Assembly: GCA_025267735.1 (NCBI GenBank)
Contig: CM046311.1
Coordinates: forward strand, 32,526,895 to 32,590,894
Direction of reading: 5' to 3'
Length of the DNA: 64,000 nucleotides
Origin: Mactra quadrangularis
Taxonomy: Eukaryota; Mollusca; Bivalvia; Venerida; Mactridae
Positions within the stretch are counted from its first letter, which is position 1. The number at the start of each line of letters is the position of its first letter. A model generated the notes under the pieces. That model ran no database searches, was not told the origin of the DNA, and saw nothing but the letters and a program-made list of their open reading frames with translations. Of this stretch, positions 1 to 12,109 are shown one piece after another. Made by a program: the position numbers and the translations under genes.

Positions 1-3000
1 TACTCATGTACTGATGTTTATGTTCAAGAATCGGTTTTTCAATTAACTATGTTCATGTGTAAAGCTCTAGTTATTCAGGCTATAATTTTCCTGTTCAAAG
101 CTCTTGTAATTCATGTAACAATGTTTATGTTTTTGACTTTGGTAATTCATGTGACAATGTTCATGGTTAGGTAATTGGTAATTCATGCGACAATGTTCAT
201 GTTCAAAGCTCTAGTAATTCATGTGACAATGTTCATGTTCAGGACTCTGGTAATTCATGTGACATTGTTCATGTTCAGGACTCTGGTAATTCATGTGACA
301 ATGTTCATGTTCATGTCTCCGGTAATTCATGTGACAATGTGTATGTTCAAAGCTTTGATAATTCATGTGAGAAAGTTCATGTTCAAAGCTTTGGTAATTC
401 ATGTGACAAAGTTCATGTTCAAAGCTTTGGTAATTCATGTGACAATGTTCATGTTCAGGGCTCTGGTAATTCATAATACTATGTTCATGTTCAGGACTCT
501 GGTAATTCATGTGACAATATTCATGTTCAGGTCTCTGGTAATTCATGTGACAATGTGTATGTTCAAAGCTTTGGTAATTCATGTGACAAAGTTCATGTTC
601 AAAGCTTCGGTAATTCATGTGACAAAGTTCATGTTCAAAACTTTGGTAATTCATGTGACAATGTTCATGTTCAGGGCTCTGGTAATTCATAATACTATGT
701 TCATGTTCAGGACTCTGGTAATTCATGTGACATTGTTCATGTTCAGGTCTCTTCTTACTCATGTATGTTCAGGATTCTGGTTATTCAATTAACTGTGTTC
801 ATGTGTAAAGCGCTAGTAATTCAAGCTATAATTTTCGTTTTCAAAGCTCTTGTAATACATGTAACAATGTTGATGTTTAGGACTTTGGTAATTCATTTGA
901 CAATGTTCATGTTTAGGACATTGGTAATTCATGCTACAATGTTCATATTTAAAGCTCTAGTAATTCATGTGACAATGTTTATGTTCAGGGCTCTAGTAAT
1001 TCATGTGACAATGTTCATGTTCAGGACTCTGGTAATTCATGTGATAATGTTCATGTTCAAGACTCTTGTATTTCATGTAACAATGTTCATGTTCAGTAGT
1101 CTGGTTATTCATGTGACAATGTTCATGTTCAGGTCTCTTCTTACTCATGTACTGATGTTTATGTTCAAGAATCGGTTATTCAATTAACTATGTTCATGTG
1201 TAAAGCTCTAGTTATTCAGGCTATAATTTTCCTGTTCAAAGCTCTTGTAATTCATGTAACTATGTTTATGTTTCTGACTTTGGTAATTCATGTGACAATG
1301 TTCATGGTTAGGACATTGGTAATTCATGCGACAATGTTCATGTTTAAAGCTCTAGTAATTCATGTGACAATGTTCATGTTCAGGACTCTGGTAATTCATG
1401 TGACAATGTTCATGTTCAGGTCTCTGGTAATTCATGTGACAATGTGTATGTTCTAAGCTTCGGTAATTCATGTGAGAAAGTTCATGTTCAAAGCTTCGGT
1501 AATTCATGTGACAAAGTTCATGTTCAAAGCTTTGGTAATTCATGTGACAATGTTCATGTTCAGGGCTCTGGTAATTCATAATACTATGTTCATGTTCAGG
1601 ACTCTGGTAATTCATGTGACAATGTTCATGTTCAGGTCTCTGGTAATTCATGTGACAATGTGTATGTTCAAAGCTTTGATAATTCATGTGACAAAGTTCA
1701 TGTTCAAAGCTTCAGTAATTCATGTGACAAACTTCATGTTCAAAGCTTTGGTAATTCATGTGACAATGTTCATGTTCAGGGCTCTGGTAATTCATAATAC
1801 TATGTTCATGTTCAGGACTCTGGTAATTCATGTGACAATGTTCATGTTCAGGTCCCTGGTAATTCATGTGACAATGTGTATGTTCAAAGCTTTGTTAATT
1901 CATGTGACAAAGATCATGTTCAAAGCTTCGGTAATTCATGTGACAAAGTTCATGTTCAAAGCTTTGGTAATTCATGTGACAATGTTCATGTTCAGGGCTC
2001 TGGTAATTCATAATACTATGTTCATGTTCAGGACTCTGGTAATTCATGTGACATTGTTCATGTTCAGGTCTCTTCTTACTCATGTATGTTCAGGATTCTG
2101 GTTATTCAATTAACTGTGTTCATGTGTAAAGCGCTAGTTATTCAAGCTATAATTTTCGTGTTTAAAGCTCTTGTAATACATGTAACAATGTTGATGTTTA
2201 GGACTTTGGTAATTCATTTGACAATGTTCATGTTTAGGACATTGGTAATTCATGCTACAATGTTCATATTTAAAGCTCTAGTAATTCATGTGACAATGTT
2301 CATGTTCAGGGCTCTGGTAATTCATGTGACAATGTTCATGTTCAGGACTCTGGTAATTCATGTGATAATGTTCATGTTCAAGACTCTAGTATTTCATGTA
2401 ACAATGTTCATGTTCAGGACTCTGAAAATTCATGTGATAATGTTTATGTTTAGGACTCTGGTAATTCATGTGACAATGTTCGTGTTTAGGACTCTGGTAA
2501 TTCATTTGACAATGTTCATGTTCAGGACTCTTGTAGTTCATGTAACTATGTTCATGTTCAGTAGTCTGGTAATTCATGTGACAATGTTCATGTTCAGGTC
2601 TCTTCTTACTCATGTACTGATGTTTATGTTCAAGAATCGGTTATTCAATTAACTATGTTCATGTGTAAAGCTCTAGTTATTCAGGCTATAATTTTCCTGT
2701 TCAAAGCTCTTGTAATTCATGTAACAATGTTTATGTTTCTGACTTTGGTAATTCATGTGACAATGTTCATGGTTAGGACATTGGTAATTCATGCGACAAT
2801 GTTCATGTTTAAAGCTCTAGTAATTCATGTGACAATGTTCATGTTCAGGACTCTGGTAATTCATGTGACACTGTTCATGTTCAGGTCTCTGGTAATTCAT
2901 GTGACAATGTGTATGTTCAAAGCTTTGGTAATTCATGTGACAAAGTTCATGTTCAAAGCTTCGGTAATTCATGTGACAAAGTTCATGTTCAAAGCTTTGG

Positions 3001-3840
3001 TAATTCATGTGACAATGTTCATGTTCAGGGCTCTGGTAATTCATGTGACAATGTTCATGTTCAGGACTCTGGTAATTCATGTGACAATGTTCATGTTCAG
3101 GACTCTGGTAATTCATGTGACAATGTTCATGTTCAGGACTCTGGTAATTCATGTGATAATGTCCATGTTCAGGACTCTGGTAATTCATGTGACAATGTCC
3201 ATGTTCAAGACTCTGGTAATTCATGTGACAATGTTCATGTTCAGGACTCTTGTAATTCAGGTGACAATGTTCATGTTCAGTACTCTGGTAATTCATGTAA
3301 CAATGTTCATGTTCAGGACTCTTGGTAATTCATGTGACAATGTTCATGTTTAGGACTCTAGTAATTCATGTGACAATGTTCATGTTCAGGACTCTAGAAA
3401 TTTATGTGACAATGTCCTTAATCAGGATTCTGGTAGTTCATGTAACTATGTTCATGTTCAGGACTCTGGTAATTCATGTGACAATGTTCATGTTCAGGTC
3501 TCTTCTTACTCATGTATTGATGTTTATGTTCAGGATTCTGGTTATTCAATAAACTATGTTTATGTTTAAAGCTCTAGTAATTTATGCTGTAAGTTTCGTG
3601 TTCTAAACCTCTAATTATTCACTATAATGTTGTATAGTTATTGGCTACAATGTCCATTATCCAAGCTCTGGTAATTCATGTGACAAAGTTCATGTTCAAA
3701 GCTTTGGTTATTCATGTGACAATGTTCATGTTCAGGACTCTGGTAATTCATGTACCAATGTTCGTGTTCAGGACTCTGGTAATTCATGTGACAATATTTA
3801 TGTTCATGACTCTAGTAATTCATGTGACAATCAGGAATTA
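1..3840. repeat. 36-bp minisatellite, about 105 units, with higher-order pattern
   Basis: The array consists of diverged 36-bp units of the type GGTAATTCATGTGACAATGT followed by TCATGTTCAGGACTCT. Marker units recur: one containing CTCATGTACTGATGTTTATG is at 1, about 1142 and about 2607, and another with TCATGTATGTTCAGGATTC is near 755 and 2075. This gives an irregular higher-order period of about 1.1-1.5 kb. Because 36 is divisible by three, consensus units are open in two forward frames (12-aa units GNSCDNVHVQDS and VIHVTMFMFRTL) and one reverse frame (SPEHEHCHMNYQ). Stops and frame changes at higher-order boundaries break every frame, so I read it as non-coding satellite DNA. It runs off the left end of the window. 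Confidence 0.95.
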
Positions 3841-5077
3841 TTCTGGGCCCAGATTTTGGTGAGAGAAAAAATCCCATTTGACCAAATTTGGTGAGAGATT
3901 TCAAATTTTGTTGAGATTTTTTTTACTTCAATTAAAACGGCAAGAATTTTATTCCATTAAGGTACTACATGTACACAAGATGTAAATGCTTATTTTTAAT
4001 GATGGTCAATAAAACAGAAGTTTCAAAGAATGTTAGTTTTCTTCGCTTTTATTTCACAACCTGAAATGCCTTAACACTTTATTGCAAACAGTGTAGACCC
4101 AGATAATGCAGCTGAGTTAAAATATGTGTCAATGTTTTAAACAAAATTCACAGAATATAGTGATTTTGTATCAAATTGTAAACTGAAAATATATATTTTT
4201 CATTTGAATTGAACAGTTCTTGGGATATAGCATGTTTGCTTACTGGTTTATGTTCATCAGAAATTAAAATGCATTAAGGGGTATCAATGTCCTTAATTTT
4301 GAACCTTCTTTGTTTAAATATTTTCTTAAAAAATAAGTTCTGCAATAGATATCAAATCTTTTCGTAAGTAATACTATTCATTAGCAATTGGTGTATTTTA
4401 TTGTTTTTTAGAGTCTAATACACGATTTTAGCTGATAGATTACGTGACAAATATTTTATATTTATCACAAATTCAACCGATGTTTATTCTTGAAATCGAA
4501 AAAAATAGGGAATTTTCCCCTTACTTATTGCTAAATTAAGATCTAACATTCGTAATAATAACATAAATAAATAACTAACATAATTTAACGATTTTCACTT
4601 TATTGGCGATAGCGTCGGTCGCGAAAATGTATGACAGTACGAAATAAGAAACTTCATTCGTTGTAAAATGATGATAAAATAATTTGTTTTACGATTATTT
4701 TGACGTGGATTTAATGCTTATTATTATCATTTGATCAGAGATTATTATTGTTGTCAACTTTAATTGTCTTAAAAAACATTTGCAAACTGATTATTACGTC
4801 TATTTAAACATGCTCATAATTAAATACAATTATCGATTTAACGGCAAGCATCCAAAAAGCCCTATCTACTTTAATCAATGCAATATCACAGTTTGCAGCT
4901 TCTAACCTGACAGTTATGTATTAAATTTTATGTCTGGATTTATGTGACAGTTCAATATTATATGAATCAATACAAAGGGAGATAACTGTTGTTAACTGAG
5001 TGAAATAAGAAGCTATCTTCAGCTGCTATTTTCTTATGTATAAAAGAAGACTATCACTATTAGATTTTAAAATTTGA
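3841..5077. other. Unique AT-rich intergenic DNA
   Basis: No open frame with plausible splice sites, tandem repeat or RNA gene was recognised. The segment is outside the duplicated blocks: similarity to block B begins at 5078. Confidence 0.6.
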
Positions 5078-5134
5078 AACTAACGTCTGAGAGTAAAGTT
5101 TTTGTGGGGTTTGTCTGACAAAGCAACATACAGA

Positions 5135-5212
5135 TCGAGGGTTGCCTGCAAGACTGTAGTAAGTGCATTGCGTAAAATAGCGAGTTACGACAGTCTTGCA
5201 GGCAACCCTCGA
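5135..5212. repeat. Hairpin with perfect 23-bp arms
   Basis: Arm 5135-5157 (TCGAGGGTTGCCTGCAAGAC...) is the exact reverse complement of 5190-5212, with a 32-nt loop. The same perfect hairpin is kept in block B at 38451-38528. It may be a small foldback element; no gene is associated. Confidence 0.85.
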
Positions 5213-5258
5213 GATAGTATTGTTAGATTTTATTCAACCGTTATTAGTGCATAATTAA

Positions 5259-5364
5259 CCCTGCTGATTTAAATATTTAACATTTGATTGATCTTTCCAT
5301 CCATAGGTACATATAACTATTTTATTGATTGTGAGAACTGTAGTGAGTATTTATATCAGCAGGG
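5259..5364. mobile_element. piggyBac-like MITE with TTAA target duplication
   Basis: Terminal inverted repeats start CCCTGCTGAT and end ATCAGCAGGG, and TTAA flanks both sides (5255-5258 and 5365-5368). TTAA target duplications and CCC-starting termini are typical of piggyBac-type elements. The 106-bp body has no coding capacity. The block B copy is at 38575-38680. Confidence 0.7.
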
Positions 5365-5646
5365 TTAATGTATTTGCCTCTTAAACTTCAATAAAATTTA
5401 TCAATACATGTTTTTGTGTCAACAATACCTTTTACTTGTACCGACCTTCACATTTACATAAAGTGAAATTTGCAGTTCACCCTAGTCATGTATATTACAC
5501 TTTATAACAGTTTCTTCTGGGTTCTCACTAAATTCTGTGGGGTTGTGAAACTTTTACACTATTTTGTGTTTTATTGGAAATATTGCCATTTTGATTGATT
5601 ATAGACGTGCTGTCCAACTTGCCTAAATTTTGTTTACTATTTTCAG

Positions 5647-5946
5647 ATTACTCAGGATACTGAAGTTGACCAACAGAAAAAGGACTGGGACAATAACTGT
5701 GATAGAAATGAAGTGCCAACCTTGAGAACAATGTTCCTGGATACACACAATTATCAAGACTATGTTCTTATGATACATAAACATTCAATTGCACACAAAT
5801 ATAAACATATGATGATGAATTTAGGATATAATATAGAAGACAAGTGTTTCAAGCTTTTGAAGGATGGACAAGATTGGAAATCTGCTGAAAGTCATTATAT
5901 TTTTTTTTATTTCATTTCAACTTCAAGTCAGAAAGGGAACAAATAA
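5647..5946 (+). CDS. Unidentified terminal exon, 99 codons
   Basis: After a pyrimidine-rich acceptor ending TTTTCAG (5640-5646) a frame runs open for 99 codons to TAA at 5944-5946. An AATAAA poly(A) signal lies at 6038-6043, which fits a last coding exon. The first 80 or so residues are polar with coding-like composition (for example RTMFLDTHNYQDYVLMIHK and DKCFKLLKDGQDWKSAES); the last 15 are low complexity and may not be real coding sequence. I recognise no family. No upstream exon was found. Block B keeps only the first 132 bp (38963-39094) before a deletion junction, so that copy is broken. It could be a gene fragment, or part of an unrecognised transposon protein. Confidence 0.4.
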   Translation: MTQDTEVDQQKKDWDNNCDRNEVPTLRTMFLDTHNYQDYVLMIHKHSIAHKYKHMMMNLGYNIEDKCFKLLKDGQDWKSAESHYIFFYFISTSSQKGNK

Positions 5947-6111
5947 GTATGTTAAAGAATTGGGATAACAAAGTTAAGAGAATATAATGCAAAATGTTCT
6001 ATAGAGACCTCAAAAGGTCTAATAACTTCGATTCACCAATAAAAACTCTGCAAAACGATTCACAAGTTTATTTTGACATCTTCTTTCTCAGTACAGCATA
6101 GGGGTAAGGTG

Positions 6112-6464
6112 CATTCGGAACATCCTCAGCCATTCGCTACACAAATAACCTCGGACGTATTTAGGCGCCATTTTTAAACTATGTGAACAAATACACGATC
6201 GTTTAGGCGATGACTGAAGTTCTGTTTTTAATCCGTAAATTTAAAATTACACAGTTCAATGATACCGATGAACAATATTTGCTTCAATTTAAAATAAAAA
6301 AATATGTTTAGACAAAGATCTGTGAGTAGACTACAAGAACTATTTTGCGTAACCGTTACGTGCTTCGCCTCGGTAGGTAGTAAAATCACCAAAATCCGGT
6401 GAAGACCCCAACGAATCCTTCCGAGATTATTCATTTATGAAAGGTCGAGGGTGTTTTCCGAATG
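6112..6464 (+). mobile_element. Mutator-like MITE (353 bp)
   Basis: Both ends start with CATTCGGAA and continue as imperfect inverted repeats of about 50 bp. The flanks are GGGTAAGGTG on the left and GGGTATGGTG on the right, a target duplication of about 9-10 bp with one mismatch. The same family occurs inverted at 14867-15224 with a perfect 9-bp duplication, at about 63663-64000, truncated at 39095-39198, and as diverged relatives near 19925-20315 and 42445-42840. Confidence 0.75.
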
Positions 6465-8233
6465 GGGTATGGTGGTAAAAGATATGCTTGATCTATGCCA
6501 ATAATAAGTTCTGGTATTTAATTGAGCGACTATTATAATAATAATAAATATTCAAACTCCCCGCAGCGGTTATCTCCCTTTATCAAATCAATAACCACTG
6601 CCATCACAAGTAAAATTCGTCCCTCAGAGAGCCGAAAAACTTTTTTCATCTTTTCTTATACAATTTAATATTTTCAATAATTTAAGTCTTCTCTTAGTAA
6701 AATATGATGTTCAAAGTATATAAAGATAAAAAAGTTTAATTATCAATTTGTAGAAATAACAAAGTGTGACATAAGCACTGTGAGAGGTTAGGGCAATCTA
6801 TAAATAGATAGCATTACTAGTGTCACGTGGTGTACGTGGCGGCAGTGATTAAGTAGCAAAGCGTGACGTAAGCACTGTGAGGAGTTCGTATAATATTATG
6901 ATCATGATTACCTCCCCTGAATTATCTGTCAAACACACAATGGCTGTGTTATCTGCCACGAAGTTATCTATCATAATGCATTTGCAACCAGCTAGACGTC
7001 CTATCTGGCAATCATGGTTTGATTCCTTCCATTAAATTTGCCAATAATGTTGATTTCTTTCCGTATTGGTAGATTGTGTTACTACTTTGAAATGGACAAA
7101 CTAGTTCAATGTACTGGTAAAAGCAGTGTTCACAGTAAGTGATAAGATGAGCCAATTACATACACTTTTGGTATACTGTATAGTATGTTTTGATGATCTG
7201 TGTAGAATCCAAACATAGAACAAAACTTGCCATTCTATGATGAATAAGTTAACATTCTAATCCAGTCTATCTTGTCTTCCGAATGTTTAAATCTGCTGGA
7301 TTATATGTATGAATTCCTTTCTACATGTATATTACTTATACATGTATATCATATGTGTAACATGAATATTATAATGACACTGGCTATGGTGCAATATACT
7401 AGTGTATTTTTGGTCATTCTGATCCAGTTTATCTTGTGGTCCCAATGTAAATATCTTCTGTATTACTTTTTGTATGCATATTTTGAATATTGGATCAATA
7501 TAACAACACTGGCTTTGATGCAATATACTACAGAAACAATAGTTGATCTATTTAACACTTTAACACAAGTCAAAAGGATAATAAACATTACTATGATAAG
7601 ATATTTGAAAATGTATATAATATCGTACATAATTCTACAATATTTTTAATTGAATGGCTAAAAAATGATGTTATTGATAATGCCTCTGCCTTTTTACTTA
7701 TGATGAATTTACCGTAAGTTTTTTTGTGGAAAGCGCCACAGAACTGTCTCCAAGATAACCAATGTGACAAATAATAGTAGAACACCCAGTTTTGCTGACC
7801 AGAGCTAATGCTAAGTGCTAAAACTACTTATTGTTCAGTCTGTCAGATACCCTAATAGACCAACGTCCAATACTGTTCTTGGTACACTTGCCTGTTGAGT
7901 CGGAGATTCGAACCCTTTTCATACCATAGTACAAGTATTTTTTCCAAATTTCTTACAAAAATCAACGACATTCACAAAAAAAGAAAATTGGAAGATAGAT
8001 GCATTTGATTTTTTAATGGAGTCCCCCTAGAAATTCTCCAATAGTTTTCATTCGCAAAATGCCGGTATAAAATTGATATTAAATACAATTTTAATACTTT
8101 GAATAAAACTTATATCAGTAGCCCCTGGCGCCCCAGATAAAATTATTGTAGCACTGTCACGGTGCAAAATATTTCTTAGTCTTACTAAGTAAAACATGAA
8201 AAACTATATAAAATCGTTTTATTTTCCTACAAG
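6465..8233. other. Intergenic or intronic DNA, no gene recognised
   Basis: AT-rich sequence. An ORF at 7272-7649 is hydrophobic and low complexity with no recognisable domain. The expected first exon of the aspartate dehydrogenase, with a GxGxxG start, should lie upstream of 8234 but was not found. 6823-6993 is retained in block B; the flanking parts are deleted there. Confidence 0.5.
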
Positions 8234-8369
8234 GTCAATATTTAGTGACTCAGATAGAGTCACGTGGTGATGTAGAACTTGCCTTTGTTTGGAATAGAAC
8301 ACGTTCTGCTGTGGAAGGAAAAGTCAGAGGTGATCCTATACTAGATGATTTAAACAAATTTACTGAAAG
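8234..8369 (+). CDS. ASPDH: L-aspartate dehydrogenase exon (N-terminal Rossmann part)
   Basis: The exon begins after acceptor CTACAAG and ends before donor GTAGGT. In phase 1 it reads GQYLVTQIESRGDVELAFVW then NRTRSAVEGKV and DPILDDLNKFTER. This matches the segment of L-aspartate dehydrogenase just after the dinucleotide-binding GxGxxG loop, where family members read LGQ-LV....LELVFVWNR. The enzyme oxidises L-aspartate with NAD(P). The starting split glycine codon fits the last glycine of the loop, which should be on an upstream exon I could not find. The intron that follows contains the 26-bp satellite. The exon falls in a stretch deleted from block B. With only two exons visible, it may be a fragment or pseudogene. 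Confidence 0.7.
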
Positions 8370-8736
8370 GTAGGTACACTAATAGGAGAATTAATCAAAA
8401 CATTTGTGGCTCAATCTTTGTATATCTTTTGAAAATCATATCATATTTTTTATTTGGTCGGGACGTAAGTCCTGAACAAATATATACAACATAATTCAGA
8501 CCCTTTCTTCTTTGAAAATTTACCGAATCCAGAAGTACTCCCTCAGTTTATATGTATAGAACTCCTGAAATACACCTGTTAATCGGTCTATACTGAAGCG
8601 TATGTGTAATAGCTTATGAGTTAAGCGTCTCAGTAGAGCTCTTAACGTCGTATTATGAAATAGAATGGTATCAACTATTCAGACACGACCCGTTGTTTTC
8701 AGCCAGTTGTCTGTACAGTAGTCTCCCTTATTTTGA

Positions 8737-10348
8737 GTGTAACACCTCTAAATTTTTGTCGGGTGTAACACCTCTAAATTTTTGTCGGGTGTAACACCTC
8801 TAAATTTTTGTCGGGTGTAACACCTCTAAATTTTTGTCGGGTGTAACACCTCTAAATTTTTGTCGGGTGTAACACCTCTAAATTTTTGTCGGGTGTAACA
8901 CCTCTAAATTTTTGTCGGGTGTAACACCTCTAAATTTTTGTCGGGTGTAACACCTCTAAATTTTTGTCGGGTGTAACACCTCTAAATTTTTGTCGGGTGT
9001 AACACCACTAAATTTTTGTCGGGTGTAACACCACTAAATTTTTGTCGGGTGTAACACCACTAAATTTTTGTCGGGTGTAACACCACTAAATTTTTGTCGG
9101 GTGTAACACCACTAAATTTTTGTCGGGTGTAACACCACTAAATTTTTGTCGGGTGTAACACCACTAAATTTTTGTCGGGTGTAACACCACTAAATTTTTG
9201 TCGGGTGTAACACCACTAAATTTTTGTCGGGTGTAACACCACTAAATTTTTGTCGGGTGTAACACCACTAAATTTTTGTCGGGTGTAACACCACTAAATT
9301 TTTGTCGGGTGTAACACCACTAAATTTTTGTCGGGTGTAACACCACTAAATTTTTGTCGGGTGTAACACCACTAAATTTTTGTCGGGTGTAACACCACTA
9401 AATTTTTGTCGGGTGTAACACCACTAAATTTTTGTCGGGTGTAACACCACTAAATTTTTGTCGGGTGTAACACCACTAAATTTTTGTCGGGTGTAACACC
9501 ACTAAATTTTTGTCGGGTGTAACACCACTAAATTTTTGTCGGGTGTAACACCACTAAATTTTTGTCGGGTGTAACACCACTAAATTTTTCTCGGGTGTAA
9601 CACCACTAAATTTTTGTCGGGTGTAACACCACTAAATTTTTGTCGGGTGTAACACCACTAAATTTTTGTCGGGTGTAACACCACTAAATTTTTGTCGGGT
9701 GTAACACCACTAAATTTTTGTCGGGTGTAACACCACTAAATTTTTGTCGGGTGTAACACCACTAAATTTTTGTCGGGTGTAACACCACTAAATTTTTGTC
9801 GGGTGTAACACCACTAAATTTTTGTCGGGTGTAACACCACTAAATTTTTGTCGGGTGTAACACCACTAAATTTTTGTCGGGTGTAACACCACTAAATTTT
9901 TGTCGGGTGTAACACCACTAAATTTTTCTCGGGTGTAACACCACTAAATTTTTCTCGGGTGTAACACCACTAAATTTTTCTCGGGTGTAACACCACTAAA
10001 TTTTTCTCGGGTGTAACACCACTAAATTTTTCTCGGGTGTAACACCACTAAATTTTTCTCGGGTGTAACACCACTAAATTTTTCTCGGGTGTAACACCAC
10101 TAAATTTTTCTCGGGTGTAACACCACTAAATTTTTCTCGGGTGTAACACCACTAAATTTTTCTCGGGTGTAACACCACTAAATTTTTCTCGGGTGTAACA
10201 CCACTAAATTTTTCTCGGGTGTAACACCACTAAATTTTTCTCGGGTGTAACACCACTAAATTTTTCTCGGGTGTAACACCACTAAATTTTTCTCGGGTGT
10301 AACACCACTAAATTTTTCTCGGGTGTAACACCACTAAATTTTTCTCGG
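8737..10348. repeat. 26-bp satellite, 62 units
   Basis: The array is exactly 62 head-to-tail copies of a 26-bp unit starting GTGTAACACC and ending TTTTTGTCGG or TTTTTCTCGG. Three variants are ordered in blocks: units 1-10 read ACACCTCT with GTCGG; the next 35 or so read ACACCACT with GTCGG (unit 33 alone has CTCGG); the last 17 read ACACCACT with CTCGG. It lies between two aspartate dehydrogenase exons. Block B has the same array with identical flanks but 53 units. Confidence 0.97.
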
Positions 10349-11640
10349 GTGTAACCCTATTTTGGGTGGTGTGATGCCTATTTATTACTTAATCATATAC
10401 TTAATTAATATTTCTTTCTTTACACTGACAATTCATTCGTTTTTAAAAGGTAAAATAACGTTTGTTTCCATAAACTAGAGGGTTCAGGTGACGTGACGTT
10501 GCATGACGTCGTCGTGACGTCGACGCCATTTTTTAAGTTTTTTACTAAAGTTTAAGCCCTAAATTTGATTTTATTACGGACAAATATAAAACAATAAGAA
10601 CATATATTGAAAGAGTAATCGTTAATTAATCATTTCATATTTTTTTCTTGAAAAAAGCGTCTCAAGAATGCCGAATTAATGATGATAGAAAACAACTCCT
10701 GTTGCCGTCGAACGCAACGTTAATATGCAATGGACGCGGATTCGCGTAATTTTGACGAGGTATGGAAAAGACTTTTGCAAATTGCTAGAGCCCGCTTCCA
10801 ACACAGATAATCGATTGACCAATCAAAATGTAGCTTACACAAGCAGCTTCTCATTGGTGATTGATAGTTGAAAATTGCATTGTCAATAAAAATTTGATAT
10901 TTAAACAAAGAAAGTTTTCCAAGTTTACGTTATGTTTCAATTGATTTTACATTGACTTTCAACTTATTCTATGTTTATCATACCTTTGTTAATTAGAAAC
11001 AAATATTAATAATGAAGAAACCTGTACCATAGCTCTAGCAAACGTGTATTTCCAACCCTATCGTTCGAGATTTTTTGACATTTTGATAACGTAACGTCAT
11101 CCCACCCACCGGTCATCGCTGGCTGACGTCATTTAACCACTACGTCATTTTTTCTCAGATTAGTTTTCTTCCTTCTATCTTGGTCAATATTCCACTTTCT
11201 ATAAGTGACGTATACATGTACATAGTTATGCATCGTTTTTAAGTTAACAATATTTATCTTCAAAAATATAATATGAAATGTTAATTTCGAACAACATAAT
11301 TATTGCTGGTATTTTTTTAATTCAACTGAAATGAAAGATTAATCCTGAATAACGGACATAATTCTTCTCGCACATGCGCTTCTGATCAACGATAAAGTTC
11401 TGACTTGAAAACGCCGTATTCACAAGTCACACGATTTTAATTCATATTAGAATGAAAGTCAGTCTATTAAATAAATTACGCACATTTTGCACTTAAATGT
11501 TTGGAGAAGTAAGAGGCGTTTGTTGGAAGGTTTAAATTTTGAGTCCACCGTTTATACATTTCTGTACTAACATTATTCTTAAATAGGTGAAGAGAATGTT
11601 TCAACGTATTATAGCTTTCTTTGATCTTTGTGCTACTTCA
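10349..11640. promoter_or_regulatory. Intronic segment rich in TGACGT/CRE-like and CCAAT motifs
   Basis: No exon was found, although the missing middle of aspartate dehydrogenase should lie between 8370 and 12746. The stretch is enriched in TGACGT cores: four clustered at 10489-10523 (for example GTGACGTGACGTTGCATGAC) and a full CRE palindrome TGACGTCA at 11124-11131. It also has direct and inverted CCAAT boxes near 10818 and 10853. It could contain a promoter for the ORF at 11649, but no TATA box or start site is evident. Confidence 0.3.
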
Positions 11641-11648
11641 GAATAGTT

Positions 11649-12008
11649 ATGGCGGCAACGTATCTGATGACGTCGTTTAATACTTTAAGGGACCGTGATC
11701 AAAGGCGCGCCGACATTGCTGTACTGATATTAATGTACACCGCGTCAAATATCGATTTTGTGACTCGAGTGAAGTCGAATACTGAGTACAATAACTGTGC
11801 CTTATTTAATCTAGTAATTTCCCTATTTATATTTACTCTGTTAAACGCCCTGTTCGGATTTTTTTCTTACAAATGCTATTTTTGGGGGAAATGTAATGCC
11901 CTAGGACTTTATTGTTTTTGTGGGGGGGGGGGTTGTTGCTATGGTAACCAAAAAGTATGTTTTCTTGGATACTGCAAAATCGTTGCTGAGTGCTTTGATG
12001 TCAAGTAA
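11649..12008 (+). CDS. Ninjurin-like ORF, possibly an exon or pseudogene
   Basis: An ATG-initiated frame of 119 codons. Residues about 18-70 contain DIAVLILMYTASNIDFV followed by a hydrophobic segment (ALFNLVISLFIFTLLNALFG). Ninjurins have the pattern DIALLMANASQLKAV followed by a first membrane segment with the same spacing; ILM..AS.I..V aligns without gaps. Ninjurin-1 is a small plasma-membrane protein that mediates cell adhesion and membrane rupture. The second ninjurin membrane segment is absent: downstream the frame becomes glycine/cysteine low complexity through an 11-G run, so the tail is probably not real. No good donor was seen. Composition is more CpG-rich than the surroundings. Block B lacks it. 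The family call rests on a short pattern. Confidence 0.4.
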   Translation: MAATYLMTSFNTLRDRDQRRADIAVLILMYTASNIDFVTRVKSNTEYNNCALFNLVISLFIFTLLNALFGFFSYKCYFWGKCNALGLYCFCGGGGCCYGNQKVCFLGYCKIVAECFDVK

Positions 12009-12109
12009 ATTTACAAAAAAATGTGAATATCTTTCCCTTGTGAGTATTCATGTTTTCTAGGTAGGTAATTCATAGGTTTATATATATTATTATGCGTTGC
12101 TATGGTAAC
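11935..12109. promoter_or_regulatory. Two identical RFX X-box-like sites
   Basis: GTTGCTATGGTAAC occurs at 11935-11948 and again at 12096-12109. It fits the imperfect palindrome GTNRCC-N-RGYAAC bound by RFX factors, except for one base. The flanks of the two copies differ, so they are not part of a longer repeat. Function is inference. Confidence 0.35.

Noticed and set aside
1..3840. CRISPR-like regular repeats
   Set aside because: Units are contiguous with no unique spacers, and the DNA is eukaryotic.
175..3862. Eight overlapping long ORFs in the VIHVTMFMF frame and antisense HCHMNYQ ORFs
   Set aside because: They follow from a stop-free repeat unit of 36 bp. Stops and frame shifts at each higher-order boundary and openness in several frames at once argue against coding.
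7272..7649. 125-codon hydrophobic ORF
   Set aside because: Low-complexity AT-rich translation without a recognisable family, start context or splice signals.
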